A DNA stretch of 64,000 bases from Dryocola boscaweniae (GTDB lineage Bacteria > Pseudomonadota > Gammaproteobacteria > Enterobacterales > Enterobacteriaceae). The stretch lies in NCBI RefSeq assembly GCF_025215095.1, contig NZ_JALHAP010000071.1, forward strand, positions 1-64,000. Reading direction: 5' to 3'. A program made the position numbers and the translations under genes. The notes beneath the pieces were generated by a model. The model searched no databases and had not been told where the DNA came from. It was given only the letters and a program-made list of their open reading frames with translations. Shown here in pieces: positions 9,837 through 18,021 of this stretch (positions within the stretch are counted from its first letter, which is position 1; every line of letters begins with the position of its first letter).

Positions 9837-9865
9837 TTGACGGCATGCAGGGCAATCCGTAATAT
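9837..9865 (+). promoter_or_regulatory. Sigma-70 promoter of the second tRNA-Asp gene
   Basis: TTGACG (9837-9842) and TAATAT (9860-9865) are separated by 17 bases. They lie 28 bases upstream of the tRNA, with a GC-rich segment after the -10 box, as is typical of stable-RNA promoters. Confidence 0.8.
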
Positions 9866-9893
9866 CCGCTTCGTTCCCGACGGGGGACAATGC

Positions 9894-9970
9894 GGAGCGG
9901 TAGTTCAGTCGGTTAGAATACCTGCCTGTCACGCAGGGGGTCGCGGGTTCGAGTCCCGTCCGTTCCGCCA
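9894..9970 (+). tRNA. aspV: tRNA-Asp (GTC), second copy
   Basis: Base-for-base identical to the tRNA-Asp at 471-547, including the encoded CCA. The anticodon GTC is at 9928-9930. Position downstream of dnaQ matches E. coli aspV. Confidence 0.97.
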
Positions 9971-9977
9971 CAATTCA

Positions 9978-10012
9978 AAAGGCCTGAATCAGCAATGATT
10001 CAGGCCTTTGTC
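9978..10012. terminator. Terminator after tRNA-Asp
   Basis: AAAGGCCTGAATCA pairs with TGATTCAGGCCTTT around a 4-base loop (14 bp). It can serve both the tRNA and the oppositely oriented permease gene. Confidence 0.85.
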
Positions 10013-10030
10013 GTTTCTGCTTGTGACAAA

Positions 10031-11524
10031 CTACTCTTTCGACACGGCAACCTGCCCGCTATACCCCATTGCTTCACTTTCTTGCTCACCGCGCGCCAGC
10101 CAGCGGTAGCAGCCTGCGCTCAGGAATGCCCCAATAAACCAGCTAAAATTCGCTATCTCATGCAGCGAGGGGATAAAGCTAATCGTCAGACAAACCGCGA
10201 CGGAAGGCGCCAGCGCAATAATGGCTTTTGGGTTAAAGCCGCTTTTGTACCAGTAGCGTCCTTTCGAGGTGTCATCAAATAAATCATCGACATATATTTT
10301 GCTGCGCTTAATGACATAGAAATCGGTCAGCAGGATGCCAAACAGCGGCCCGATAAAGGATCCCAGCACATCCAGAGTGTAATGAATAAGCTCAGGTGAC
10401 TGGAACAGATTCCACGGCGTGAGCAGCACCGAACCCACGGCGGCGATCATCCCGCCGGTACGGAAACTAATTCTCTGCGGTGAACAGTTAGAGAAATCGA
10501 AAGCCGGCGAGACAAAGTTCGCGACGATATTAATGCCGATGGTCGCAGTGATCATGGTCAGCAGGCCAATCGCCATCGCGAGGCTATTGCCCACATGGCT
10601 CACCGTTTCGATAGGATCGGTAATCATTTTGCCAAACAGCGACTGCGTGCCGGAGACAATCACCACCGTCACAATCGAGAACAGCAGGAAGTTAAACGGC
10701 AGCCCCCAGCGGTTACCCCGGCGAATTTCTTTCATACTTTTGCCGTAGCGGGAGAAATCGCCGAAGTTAAGCAGCGGGCCGGAGAAGTAAGAAACCACCA
10801 GCGCGGTGGCGGTCAGCATTTGCCATGCCTGTTCGCCGGAAGTGAGCTGCTTGCTGGCAAGGGTAAACGATATGCCGTCAAAACCAGTCTGATACAGAAT
10901 CCAACCTGCCAGCGCCATCATAACCACGTAAACCGCAGGGCCGGCGATATCAATAAAGCGCTTAATGGCGTTCATACCGTGCCAGAACACCATCGCCTGC
11001 AGCACCCACATAATGCCAAAGCAGACCCAGCCCAGATGCGAAAGCCCAAGAAAATGGCCGGAGGTCATCGGCGCAAGCGAGGGCCAGAACTTCAGCATCA
11101 CCAGCATCAGGGCGTTGGCCGCCAGATAAGTCTGGATACCGTACCAGGCAAAGGCGATAAGGCCGCGAATCACCGCCGGAATGTTGGCGCCGAATACGCC
11201 AAATGCCTGGCGGCAGATTACCGCATAGGGCACGCCTGCCATCTGGCTTGGCCTGGCGACCAGATTGGCGCACAGTTGCACGATGCAAATTCCTGCCAGC
11301 AAGCAGAGCAGCACCTGCCAGCTCGCCAGTCCCAGCGTGAAAAAGCTTGCGGCAACCACATAGCCGCCCATGCTGTGGACGTCGGACATCCAGAAAGAAA
11401 AAATATTGTACCAGGACCAGGTTTGATTGCGGGTCGGCGCCAGATCGTCATTACAAAGACGTGGGCTGTACCCGGCGTTGGCGCTGTCGTTCATGATTGT
11501 CGAGTTGTGTTCAATGTTTGGCAT
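10031..11524 (-). CDS. NCS1-family permease, probably allantoin or related ureide
   Basis: A 497-residue inner-membrane protein with about twelve hydrophobic segments. It shows NCS1 hallmarks: LAPTRNQTWSWYNIFSFWMSDVHSMGGYV near the N terminus and the conserved ARPSQMAGVPYAVICRQAFGVFG. NCS1 proteins import hydantoins, allantoin, cytosine or uracil with a cation. Being divergent from allantoin racemase and allantoinase makes allantoin the likeliest substrate (inference). The start at 11524 is seven bases after AAGGAG. A sigma-54 type promoter is seen upstream. Confidence 0.85.
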   Translation of the reverse strand: MPNIEHNSTIMNDSANAGYSPRLCNDDLAPTRNQTWSWYNIFSFWMSDVHSMGGYVVAASFFTLGLASWQVLLCLLAGICIVQLCANLVARPSQMAGVPYAVICRQAFGVFGANIPAVIRGLIAFAWYGIQTYLAANALMLVMLKFWPSLAPMTSGHFLGLSHLGWVCFGIMWVLQAMVFWHGMNAIKRFIDIAGPAVYVVMMALAGWILYQTGFDGISFTLASKQLTSGEQAWQMLTATALVVSYFSGPLLNFGDFSRYGKSMKEIRRGNRWGLPFNFLLFSIVTVVIVSGTQSLFGKMITDPIETVSHVGNSLAMAIGLLTMITATIGINIVANFVSPAFDFSNCSPQRISFRTGGMIAAVGSVLLTPWNLFQSPELIHYTLDVLGSFIGPLFGILLTDFYVIKRSKIYVDDLFDDTSKGRYWYKSGFNPKAIIALAPSVAVCLTISFIPSLHEIANFSWFIGAFLSAGCYRWLARGEQESEAMGYSGQVAVSKE

Positions 11525-11563
11525 GATATCTGCTCCTTAGAAAACAGACGCTGACGGAATGTC

Positions 11564-11579
11564 TGCAACTTTCGTTGCA
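11564..11579. promoter_or_regulatory. 16-bp palindrome, candidate operator
   Basis: TGCAAC-TTTC-GTTGCA is a perfect 6-bp inverted repeat with a 4-base spacer. It overlaps the -12 element and start region of the sigma-54 promoter of the NCS1 permease. The same layout with one base changed recurs before hpxU, and a partial copy before hpxJ. Confidence 0.5.
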
Positions 11580-11591
11580 TGAACCAGGCCA
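11576..11591 (-). promoter_or_regulatory. Sigma-54 type promoter for the NCS1 permease
   Basis: On the minus strand TGGCCT-GGTTC-ATGCA places GG and GC twelve bases apart, as required for -24/-12 promoters. The consensus is TGGCAC-N5-TTGCA. An NtrC-like site lies about 80-95 bases further upstream. Confidence 0.5.
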
Positions 11592-11654
11592 GGTTTTATT
11601 TTCGGGCTTTTTAGAAGGAATAGCGCGTTAAAGAAGGACTGTGCCCGCAAAACG

Positions 11655-11671
11655 TGCATTATTACAGTGCA
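11655..11671. promoter_or_regulatory. NtrC-like enhancer site
   Basis: TGCATT-ATTAC-AGTGCA is close to the NtrC consensus TGCACC-N5-GGTGCA. It lies in the hpxA/permease divergent region, at about -98 from the predicted permease start, a usual enhancer distance. Confidence 0.45.
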
Positions 11672-11736
11672 AATAATTTTGTTTATGCCCAGACGTGGTG
11701 CTCCACGACGGGACAAAAGATCGAGGAAAAAGCAGC

Positions 11737-12474
11737 ATGGCGAAACATTTGATTCAGGTGATTAATCCCAATACCAGCGTGGCGATGACCCAGACCATTG
11801 CCGAAGCGGCACGCGGCGTGGCCGCGCCGACCAGTGAAATTATCGCCGTTTGCCCGACTCAGGGCGTGGAGTCCATTGAAGGTCATTTTGATGAAGCCAT
11901 TGCCGCCGTTGGCGTGCTGGAACAAATCAAGCGAGGTAAAGAGCAGGGCGTGAGCGGACATGTGATCGCCTGCTTTGGCGATCCGGGCTTGCTGGCGGCG
12001 CGTGAGCTGGCAGGCGGGCCGGTTATCGGCATTGCGGAGGCCGCCATGCATGTCGCCACGCTGGTCGCCACACGTTTCTCCGTCGTCACCACTTTACCGC
12101 GCACGGTTATTATCGCCCGCCATCTGTTGCGCCAGTATGGCTTTGAACACCACTGCGCAGCCCTGCATGCGATCGACTTACCGGTGCTGGCTTTAGAAGA
12201 TGGCACGGGTCTTGCTCAGCAAAAGGTACGCGAGCGTTGTATCCAGGCCATGAAAGAAGATAACAGCGGGGCCATCGTGCTCGGTTGTGGGGGAATGGCT
12301 AACCTGGCGCGGGAGCTGACGGCGGAACTGGGTATCCCGGTGATTGATGGCGTCACTGCTGCGGTAAAAATGGTGGAATCCCTTATCGCGCTTGGCCTCG
12401 GAACCAGTAAATACGGCGATCTCGCGTATCCGAATAAAAAGCCGCTATCAGGCTGTTTTGACATGCTGAGTTGA
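11737..12474 (+). CDS. hpxA: Allantoin racemase
   Basis: A 245-residue member of the Asp/Glu/hydantoin racemase family. The two catalytic cysteines are visible in CFGDPGL (Cys79) and GCGGM (Cys184), the positions I recall for Klebsiella pneumoniae HpxA. It interconverts R- and S-allantoin so that stereospecific allantoinase can use both. ATG 11737 has GAGGA eight bases upstream; an earlier ATG at 11695 lacks this. It is the first gene of a pair with hpxB, 32 bases apart, and divergent from the NCS1 permease. Confidence 0.92.
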   Translation: MAKHLIQVINPNTSVAMTQTIAEAARGVAAPTSEIIAVCPTQGVESIEGHFDEAIAAVGVLEQIKRGKEQGVSGHVIACFGDPGLLAARELAGGPVIGIAEAAMHVATLVATRFSVVTTLPRTVIIARHLLRQYGFEHHCAALHAIDLPVLALEDGTGLAQQKVRERCIQAMKEDNSGAIVLGCGGMANLARELTAELGIPVIDGVTAAVKMVESLIALGLGTSKYGDLAYPNKKPLSGCFDMLS

Positions 12475-12506
12475 TATCAGGCTCGGCCCTGAGAAAGGAT
12501 CGAACC

Positions 12507-13463
12507 ATGCAAGCCGTACCGAAAAAAAAGTATAACTTTACCGAAAACTATCCGCGTGACATGAAAGGCTACGCCGGTAATCCACCACGCGCGCAGTGGC
12601 CCGGCAACGCCCGCATCGCCGTGCAGTTTGTTCTTAACTTTGAAGAGGGTGCTGAAAACCATGTGCTGCACGGTGACAGCGGCTCCGAACAGTTTCTTTC
12701 CGACATCATCGGCGCTGCAAGCTATCCGGATCGCCATATGTCGATGGATTCCCTTTACGAATATGGCTCTCGCGCCGGATTCTGGCGCATCCACAACGAA
12801 TTCCAAAAGCGCGGACTGACCATGACGATATTCGGCGTGGCTATGGCGCTGGCGCGCAATCCCGATATCGTCGAGGCTATCAAAGCTGCGGATTATGACG
12901 TCGTCAGCCACGGCTGGCGCTGGATTCACTATCAAAACCTGGATGCCGCCACCGAACGCCAGCATATGCATCAGGCCATCGAAATCCTTGAAGATTTGTT
13001 CGGCAGCAAACCGCTGGGCTGGTACACGGGGCGCGACAGCCCTAATACCCGCAGGCTGGTGGCTGAAAACGGCGGTTTTCTTTATGACAGCGATTATTAC
13101 GGTGATGACTTACCTTTCTGGAACGAAGTCACCTGCGAAGACGGTACGATCAAGCCGCATCTCATCGTGCCTTATACGCTGGATGCCAACGACATGCGTT
13201 TCGCTACCGCGCAGGGTTTTAACACCGCCGAGCAGTTTTATACCTATCTGAAAGACAGTTTTGATGTGCTGTATGAAGAAGGGGAAACTGCGCCGAAAAT
13301 GATGTCGATTGGCATGCACTGCCGACTGCTTGGACGTCCGGGTCGTTTTCGCGCCCTGCAGCGTTTTCTGGATTATGTGCAGCAGTTTGATGACGCATGG
13401 ATTTGCCGTCGGCAGGATATCGCGGAACATTGGGTACGGATGCACCCTTTCAGTCACAGGTAG
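12507..13463 (+). CDS. hpxB: Allantoinase, polysaccharide-deacetylase fold (PuuE type)
   Basis: A 318-residue enzyme of the metal-dependent NodB/polysaccharide deacetylase fold. RIAVQFVLNFEEGAEN stands at the first motif, followed by ATIFG-like MTIFGVAMA, VVSHGWRW (His motif) and the C-terminal GMHCRLLGRPGR. It opens the hydantoin ring of allantoin to allantoate without the classical amidohydrolase fold. It follows hpxA with start ATG 12507 behind GAAAGGA. A REP element follows, then hpxZ in convergent orientation. Confidence 0.92.
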   Translation: MQAVPKKKYNFTENYPRDMKGYAGNPPRAQWPGNARIAVQFVLNFEEGAENHVLHGDSGSEQFLSDIIGAASYPDRHMSMDSLYEYGSRAGFWRIHNEFQKRGLTMTIFGVAMALARNPDIVEAIKAADYDVVSHGWRWIHYQNLDAATERQHMHQAIEILEDLFGSKPLGWYTGRDSPNTRRLVAENGGFLYDSDYYGDDLPFWNEVTCEDGTIKPHLIVPYTLDANDMRFATAQGFNTAEQFYTYLKDSFDVLYEEGETAPKMMSIGMHCRLLGRPGRFRALQRFLDYVQQFDDAWICRRQDIAEHWVRMHPFSHR

Positions 13464-13478
13464 ATTTTGGGAAGATTT

Positions 13479-13515
13479 GTAGGCCGGATAAGCGCTGCGC
13501 CATCCGACATCCTAC
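13479..13515. repeat. REP element
   Basis: GTAGGCCGGATAAGCGCTGCGCC-type REP sequence with arms GTAGG and CCTAC. It lies between the convergent genes hpxB and hpxZ. Confidence 0.75.
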
Positions 13516-13524
13516 GGAGAATGA

Positions 13525-13908
13525 TTACCCCATCAAACTCACATGCGCCGCCACGATGCGCCAGCCATAGGGGAATTTCACCCACGTCTGCATCTGGCGG
13601 CCGACTCTCTCGCTGCCATCGCGGGTAAACTCGGTGCTCGCCACCGCCATGTCATCGCCGTAGGTGGTGATGGTGGTATTATCCAGCAGCCTCTCCAGCC
13701 CCTGTGACGAACGAGTTGTGCGGAAGGCACGAATCTGTTCAATGCCGTAAAGATTCTCCGTCACGCCGTAGCGTACGGTGCGGGCGTCGTCCCAGAAAAG
13801 CTCATCCAGCACGGCGATATCATTGCTGATAAGCGCCTGCTCATAGCGATAAAACGCCGCGCGAACCTCGTTAAGAATGGCCGGGCGGTCAATATTGTCA
13901 CGCATCAT
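13525..13908 (-). CDS. hpxZ: Oxalurate catabolism protein HpxZ (AtzH-like, NTF2 fold)
   Basis: A 127-residue protein resembling AtzH/SnoaL-like NTF2-fold proteins, with FYRYEQALISNDIAVLDELFWDD and AHVSLM at the C terminus. In the hpxWXYZ group its exact role is not established; in the atrazine pathway AtzH is an amidase-like partner of AtzE. The start directly abuts the hpxY stop (TAAATG), so it is the last gene of the operon and is translated together with hpxY. Two adjacent ATG codons are possible. Confidence 0.85.
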   Translation of the reverse strand: MMRDNIDRPAILNEVRAAFYRYEQALISNDIAVLDELFWDDARTVRYGVTENLYGIEQIRAFRTTRSSQGLERLLDNTTITTYGDDMAVASTEFTRDGSERVGRQMQTWVKFPYGWRIVAAHVSLMG

Positions 13909-15285
13909 TTAATTCACCTTCACATCAACGATTCCCTGCAATTCGAGCAGTCGGGCAGCCTGTAAACAGTGGTCTTCGCGCCACGGGGCGGCGATTAACT
14001 GTACGCCAATCGGCAGGCCGCTGGTGGTCGGCAAAGGCACCGTCACCACCGGTAAACCCAGAAATGAGATCGGCTGGGTAAGCATTCCCATACTTGCTTT
14101 CACTGGCAGGTCTGTACCGTTGATTTTCATCGTTTGTTGTCCGATAAGCGAAGCGCAGCCTGGGGTTGCGGGTGCGATTAACACATCAAACTGATCAAAC
14201 AGCGGCAGAGTCTGGTCGCGGAACCACGCGCGGAAACGCTGTGCCTGAGTGTACCATGCCGAGGGGGTCATAGCCCCTGCTAACAGACGCTCGCGAGAAT
14301 TGAGCTCAAAGCGGCTGGCCTGAGCGCGCAGGGCGGGCAGATAATGATTTCCTCCCTCGGCTGCGGTCAGCAGGAATGCCGCGGAGCGCGCTAATTCCGC
14401 TTCCGGCAGCGTAATGCTTTCTTCGGCTTCAAGCGCTCGCGCAGCCGTCGCAACGGCGTTTTTTGCGGCACTATCGCACCATGTTTCAAAAAAGCCGCCG
14501 AGCACTGCGCAACGCAATCCACCCGGGTTCGTCAATTTGTTAGCTACCGGTTCCACAGGACGGGCAGACTGAAAACGGTCGGTGTTATCGGCACCCTGAA
14601 GCATATCGTACACCAGCGCGAGGTCGTCTGCGCTGCGTGCCAGCGGGCCAATATGATCGAGGCTTGCCACAAACGGCTGGCTGCCGCTGCGTGAAAGACG
14701 GCCGAAGGTAGGTTTTAAACCCAGCACGCCGCACAGCGAGGCGGGAACACGAATTGAACCGTTGGTATCGGTGCCCAGCGTAAAATTAACCAGGCCCGCC
14801 GCAACGGCCGCTGCCGATCCGCCAGAAGATCCTCCTGCGACTCTGGAAAGATCCCGCGGGTTGCGGGTAGCGCCGTAATAGCTATTTTCCGTAGTGAAAC
14901 CATAAGCATACGCATCCATATTCAGCGCGCCGGCTAACGTTGCGCCAGCCTTGTTCAACTGGCGAATGGCAAACGCATCCGCTGTGGCTGCCGGAGCGTC
15001 ACTAAATAATTCCGCTCCGGCGAGCGTGGTCACGCCTTCAATATCAAACAGGTTTTTTACCGCATACGGCACGCCAGCCAGCGGGGGCAGGGTTTCGCCT
15101 CCTGAGTGCCGACGGTCAACAGCGGCGGCTTCTTCCTGCATGCGACTGGGCGTCAGTTCAGTAAAAGCATTTATCGACGGGTTCTTCTGCTCAATGTTCC
15201 CCAGCGTTTGCCGGGCCAGTTCGCTGGCAGAAAACTCCCCCCTGGCAAGCCCCTGCTGAATCTCACGTATTGAGAGCATTTTCAT
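13909..15285 (-). CDS. hpxY: AtzE-family amidohydrolase HpxY
   Basis: A 458-residue amidase-signature enzyme. The Ser-cisSer-Lys triad is readable: Lys77 in PYAVKN, cis-Ser near 153 in AGGSSGGSAAA, and nucleophile Ser177 in GTDTNGSIRVP, 24 residues apart as in the family. AtzE hydrolyses 1-carboxybiuret; HpxY is thought to act on oxalurate or a derived amide (inference). Its ATG overlaps the hpxX stop (ATGA) and lacks a clear ribosome site, so translation is coupled. HpxX is probably its small GatC/AtzG-like partner. Confidence 0.88.
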   Translation of the reverse strand: MKMLSIREIQQGLARGEFSASELARQTLGNIEQKNPSINAFTELTPSRMQEEAAAVDRRHSGGETLPPLAGVPYAVKNLFDIEGVTTLAGAELFSDAPAATADAFAIRQLNKAGATLAGALNMDAYAYGFTTENSYYGATRNPRDLSRVAGGSSGGSAAAVAAGLVNFTLGTDTNGSIRVPASLCGVLGLKPTFGRLSRSGSQPFVASLDHIGPLARSADDLALVYDMLQGADNTDRFQSARPVEPVANKLTNPGGLRCAVLGGFFETWCDSAAKNAVATAARALEAEESITLPEAELARSAAFLLTAAEGGNHYLPALRAQASRFELNSRERLLAGAMTPSAWYTQAQRFRAWFRDQTLPLFDQFDVLIAPATPGCASLIGQQTMKINGTDLPVKASMGMLTQPISFLGLPVVTVPLPTTSGLPIGVQLIAAPWREDHCLQAARLLELQGIVDVKVN

Positions 15286-15467
15286 AGCTTATACACTCCG
15301 GCCACTTCCTGACGCTGCGGCAGTTCAAAAGCCAGAAGCGGTTCAGCCATTGCCGCAATACGGGCGAGCTGAATGGCCAGTTCTTTGCGGCGCTCGTCGT
15401 CTAAAGGAACGTCGAGCAGTTGTTCCATCAGGCTGATGTATGTCGGCCAGTCGGGGGATTGAGTCAT
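15282..15467 (-). CDS. hpxX: Small subunit HpxX (AtzG-like, DUF4089)
   Basis: Only 61 residues, acidic and helical (LMEQLLDVPLDDERRKELAIQLARIAAMAEPLL), the GatC/AtzG pattern. AtzG-type proteins wrap around and stabilise the AtzE amidase, so HpxX probably does this for HpxY. The ATG at 15467 follows AAGGAG at good spacing; a longer frame to 15602 would cross hpxW and is rejected. It lies between hpxW (10-base gap) and hpxY (4-base overlap). Confidence 0.85.
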   Translation of the reverse strand: MTQSPDWPTYISLMEQLLDVPLDDERRKELAIQLARIAAMAEPLLAFELPQRQEVAGVYKL

Positions 15468-15477
15468 ATTTTGCTCC

Positions 15478-17067
15478 TTAGAAACCTGCGGCGCTGCCGT
15501 TGCTGCGGGGATCGTATGCGCCTTCGAGCATACCGTTGGTGTGACGCACAATGGCTCCGGCGTGGCCAACCGCTTCGCTAAAATCGGGCAGCGCTTCGAC
15601 ATCGTGGCCCAGGGCGCGAAGCGTCTCGAAAGTTTGCGGGCTGAATCTGCCTTCCAGCTTCAGGCTGTCGGAAGCCTGGCCCCAGGTTCTGCCGAGCAGC
15701 CAGCGCGGCGCGCTCACCGCTTCCTGCAACGGCATACCTTGCACCACGTGCCGGGTGAAAATCGCAGCCTGAGTTTGCGGCTGTCCGTCTCCCCCCATCG
15801 AGCCGTAAACCATCGTTCGGCCATCGGCAAGGCGCGCTGCTGCCGGGTTTAGCGTGTGGAAAGGTTGTTTGCCGGGAGCAAGGGCGAGGAGATGCCCGGG
15901 ATCGAGGCTGAATGCCGCGCCGCGGTTTTGCCACAGCACGCCGCTTTTCGGCAGCACCACGCCGCTGCCAAATTCATGATAAATGCTCTGGATAAAGGAT
16001 ACCGCCAGGCCGCTGTTATCTATAACGCCCATCCATACCGTGTCGCCAGGGCCTTTGCCCGCTCCCCACGCAGCGGCTTGATTATCATCAATTTGTTCAG
16101 CCAGCGCCGCGAGGGGGTCCGGCTCTAAAAGGCTCTGCACAGAAGTGGTGATATGACGCGGATCGGTGATGTACCGGTCACGAAGCGCGAAAGCTTTTTT
16201 AGTCGCCTCCACGATGCGGTGAACGGTTTGCGCCTCGTCGGCATCCGCCATTGCTAAATTATCGGTAATGCCCAGAATCGCCAGAGAAACCAGCCCTTGA
16301 GTCGGCGGCGTCATATTATAAATATCGCCCTGCTGGTGGTTCAGGCGCAGAGGAATACGACGTTTTGCGCGTTGAGCGGCAAGATCCTGGTAGGTTATCG
16401 GCATGCCCAGTTCACGCAGCTCTTCCGCCATTAGCGCTGCGAGCGGGCCACGGTAAAAGCTCTCAAGCCCTTCGACGGTGAGACGGGTTAAAGTCTCTGC
16501 CAGTTTTGGCTGTGTAAAACGGCTGCCCGCGCGTGGAATTTCTCCACGCGATAAAAAAGTTTCGGCAAAGCCGGGGACGTTCACCAGTTCGTCATATTTG
16601 CTGTGCGTGGCGCCGGCCTGCGATTGAGTCACGGGGATGCCGTCGGCGGCGTAGCGAATGGCGTCGGCCAGCAGTCGTGAAAGCGGCAACCGGCCGCCTC
16701 CCCACTGCGCGGAGATTTTCAGCGCTTCTTCCCAGCCGCTAAGAGTGCCCGGCACGGTTAATGCAGACTTTGGCCCACGGTGCGGAATCGCCAGCTCTCC
16801 GGCATAAAAATCAAGCGTTGCGAGCGAGCCCGCAGCGCCGCTGGCATCAATGGCGATCGGCTCACCTTCCGGCGGAACGATAAGCCAGAATCCATCGCCG
16901 CCAATCCCGTTCATATGGGGATAAACCACCGCGATCGTCGCGGCGGCGGCCACCATGGCTTCGATGGCATCGCCGCCGTGCCGTAAGACGGAAAGCGCCG
17001 TTTCACTGGCGAGGTGGTGCGGTGTTACCGCCATGCCCGAGGGAGCCATATTGCTTTGCATCATCAT
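15478..17067 (-). CDS. hpxW: Oxamate amidohydrolase HpxW (gamma-glutamyltransferase fold)
   Basis: A 529-residue N-terminal-nucleophile hydrolase. The N-terminal HHLASETALSVLRHGGDAIEAMVAA and NGIGGDGF are typical of the gamma-glutamyltransferase family; the self-cleavage site is at GPGDTVWMGV, making Thr343 the nucleophile. The Klebsiella enzyme converts oxamate to oxalate and ammonia, the last step of uric acid nitrogen recovery. The start is the first of three tandem ATG codons (17067). A sigma-54 type promoter lies just upstream, and hpxU is divergent. Confidence 0.9.
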   Translation of the reverse strand: MMMQSNMAPSGMAVTPHHLASETALSVLRHGGDAIEAMVAAAATIAVVYPHMNGIGGDGFWLIVPPEGEPIAIDASGAAGSLATLDFYAGELAIPHRGPKSALTVPGTLSGWEEALKISAQWGGGRLPLSRLLADAIRYAADGIPVTQSQAGATHSKYDELVNVPGFAETFLSRGEIPRAGSRFTQPKLAETLTRLTVEGLESFYRGPLAALMAEELRELGMPITYQDLAAQRAKRRIPLRLNHQQGDIYNMTPPTQGLVSLAILGITDNLAMADADEAQTVHRIVEATKKAFALRDRYITDPRHITTSVQSLLEPDPLAALAEQIDDNQAAAWGAGKGPGDTVWMGVIDNSGLAVSFIQSIYHEFGSGVVLPKSGVLWQNRGAAFSLDPGHLLALAPGKQPFHTLNPAAARLADGRTMVYGSMGGDGQPQTQAAIFTRHVVQGMPLQEAVSAPRWLLGRTWGQASDSLKLEGRFSPQTFETLRALGHDVEALPDFSEAVGHAGAIVRHTNGMLEGAYDPRSNGSAAGF

Positions 17068-17104
17068 TTTTATCTCTTCGGTTCGAGGGCCTGGCGTAAA
17101 CCTA

Positions 17105-17120
17105 AGCAAGAGATGTTCCA
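17105..17120 (-). promoter_or_regulatory. Sigma-54 type promoter for hpxWXYZ
   Basis: On the minus strand TGGAAC-ATCTC-TTGCT has GG and GC twelve bases apart and only one change in each consensus half. It lies about 38 bases before the hpxW start codon. Confidence 0.65.
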
Positions 17121-17156
17121 GGTTGACGAGAATCATTTCTGTGTGTCAGGCTCGAA

Positions 17157-17172
17157 TGAAACAAAAGTTACA
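17157..17172. promoter_or_regulatory. Candidate HpxU operator
   Basis: TGAAAC-AAAA-GTTACA is an inverted repeat with one mismatch, sharing the pattern TG(A/C)AAC-N4-GTT(A/G)CA with 11564-11579. It overlaps the hpxU leader just before the ribosome site, and lies upstream of the hpxW promoter. It could serve autoregulation and hpxW control. Confidence 0.45.
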
Positions 17173-17181
17173 GGAGTCATC

Positions 17182-18021
17182 ATGAAGCAGTTAGATGAGA
17201 GACTACGCGCCTCTTACGATAGTCTTTCTCCACAGGAACAAAGGGTTGCTGCGTTTATTGTCGATCATTTTGATGACCTGATTAGCTACAACAGCGCTGA
17301 GCTGGCGCGTCTTTCGGGTGTGTCTAAAGCCACGGTAAGCCGCCTGTTCAAACGGCTGGGCTACGATCGTTACAAAGACATGCGTGATGAGCTGCGTACC
17401 CTGCGTCAGAGCGGCATGCCGTTGACGGAAAATCGCCATGCGGTGCAGGGCAATACGTTGTTGGCGCGCCATTATAAGCAGGAAATGGCCAATTTAACTC
17501 AATGGGTAAATGCGCTGGATGCACAGCAGTTCGCTGCCACCGTTTCGTCGCTGGTGAAAGCAAAACGCATATTTATTATTGGCTTGCGAAATTCCTGGCC
17601 GGTGGCGATGCACCTGCGTCAGCAACTTTTGCAAAGCCGTAGCGATGTGTATCTGCTGCCGCAGCCGGGCCAGACGCTGGCGGAAGAACTGGTGGATATC
17701 AGCGAGCAGGATTGCGTCGTGGCCATCGCGTTTCGCCGTCGTCCGCGCATCATCAAGCCGCTGCTGGCAAATCTGCATGCGCGCGGCATTCCGCTGCTGG
17801 TGATGAGCGAGACTCAGGCGTCGGGCCTGGCGTCGCAATGCAGTTGGCACCTGGCCGCGCCGCTGGAAAGCGTCTCGGCCTTTGACAGCTACAGCAGCGC
17901 GATGAGCCTGGTTAATTTGCTGGCTAACGCGGTCCTGCATGAAGCGCTGACTACCGGTCGGCAACGTATCCACCACATCGCTGAACTGTATTCCGAGCTT
18001 GATGAATTAGAGCAGCGCTAG
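17182..18021 (+). CDS. hpxU: MurR/RpiR-family transcriptional regulator HpxU
   Basis: A 279-residue RpiR-type regulator. The N-terminal helix-turn-helix domain (about 1-77) has SPQEQRVAAFIVDHFDDLISYNSAELARLSGVSKATVSRLFKRLGY, and a SIS sugar-isomerase-like effector domain follows (KRIFIIGLRNSWPVA to about 265). ATG 17182 follows CAGGAG. It is divergent from hpxW and upstream of hpxJ, so it most likely responds to an intermediate such as oxalurate and controls both flanking operons (inference from position). Confidence 0.87.
   Translation: MKQLDERLRASYDSLSPQEQRVAAFIVDHFDDLISYNSAELARLSGVSKATVSRLFKRLGYDRYKDMRDELRTLRQSGMPLTENRHAVQGNTLLARHYKQEMANLTQWVNALDAQQFAATVSSLVKAKRIFIIGLRNSWPVAMHLRQQLLQSRSDVYLLPQPGQTLAEELVDISEQDCVVAIAFRRRPRIIKPLLANLHARGIPLLVMSETQASGLASQCSWHLAAPLESVSAFDSYSSAMSLVNLLANAVLHEALTTGRQRIHHIAELYSELDELEQR

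Noticed and set aside
10595..11554. A 319-codon plus-strand frame opposite the NCS1 permease
   Set aside because: It is the mirror of a GC-rich membrane-protein gene, has no ribosome site and shows His/Gln-rich low-complexity composition without any known motif.
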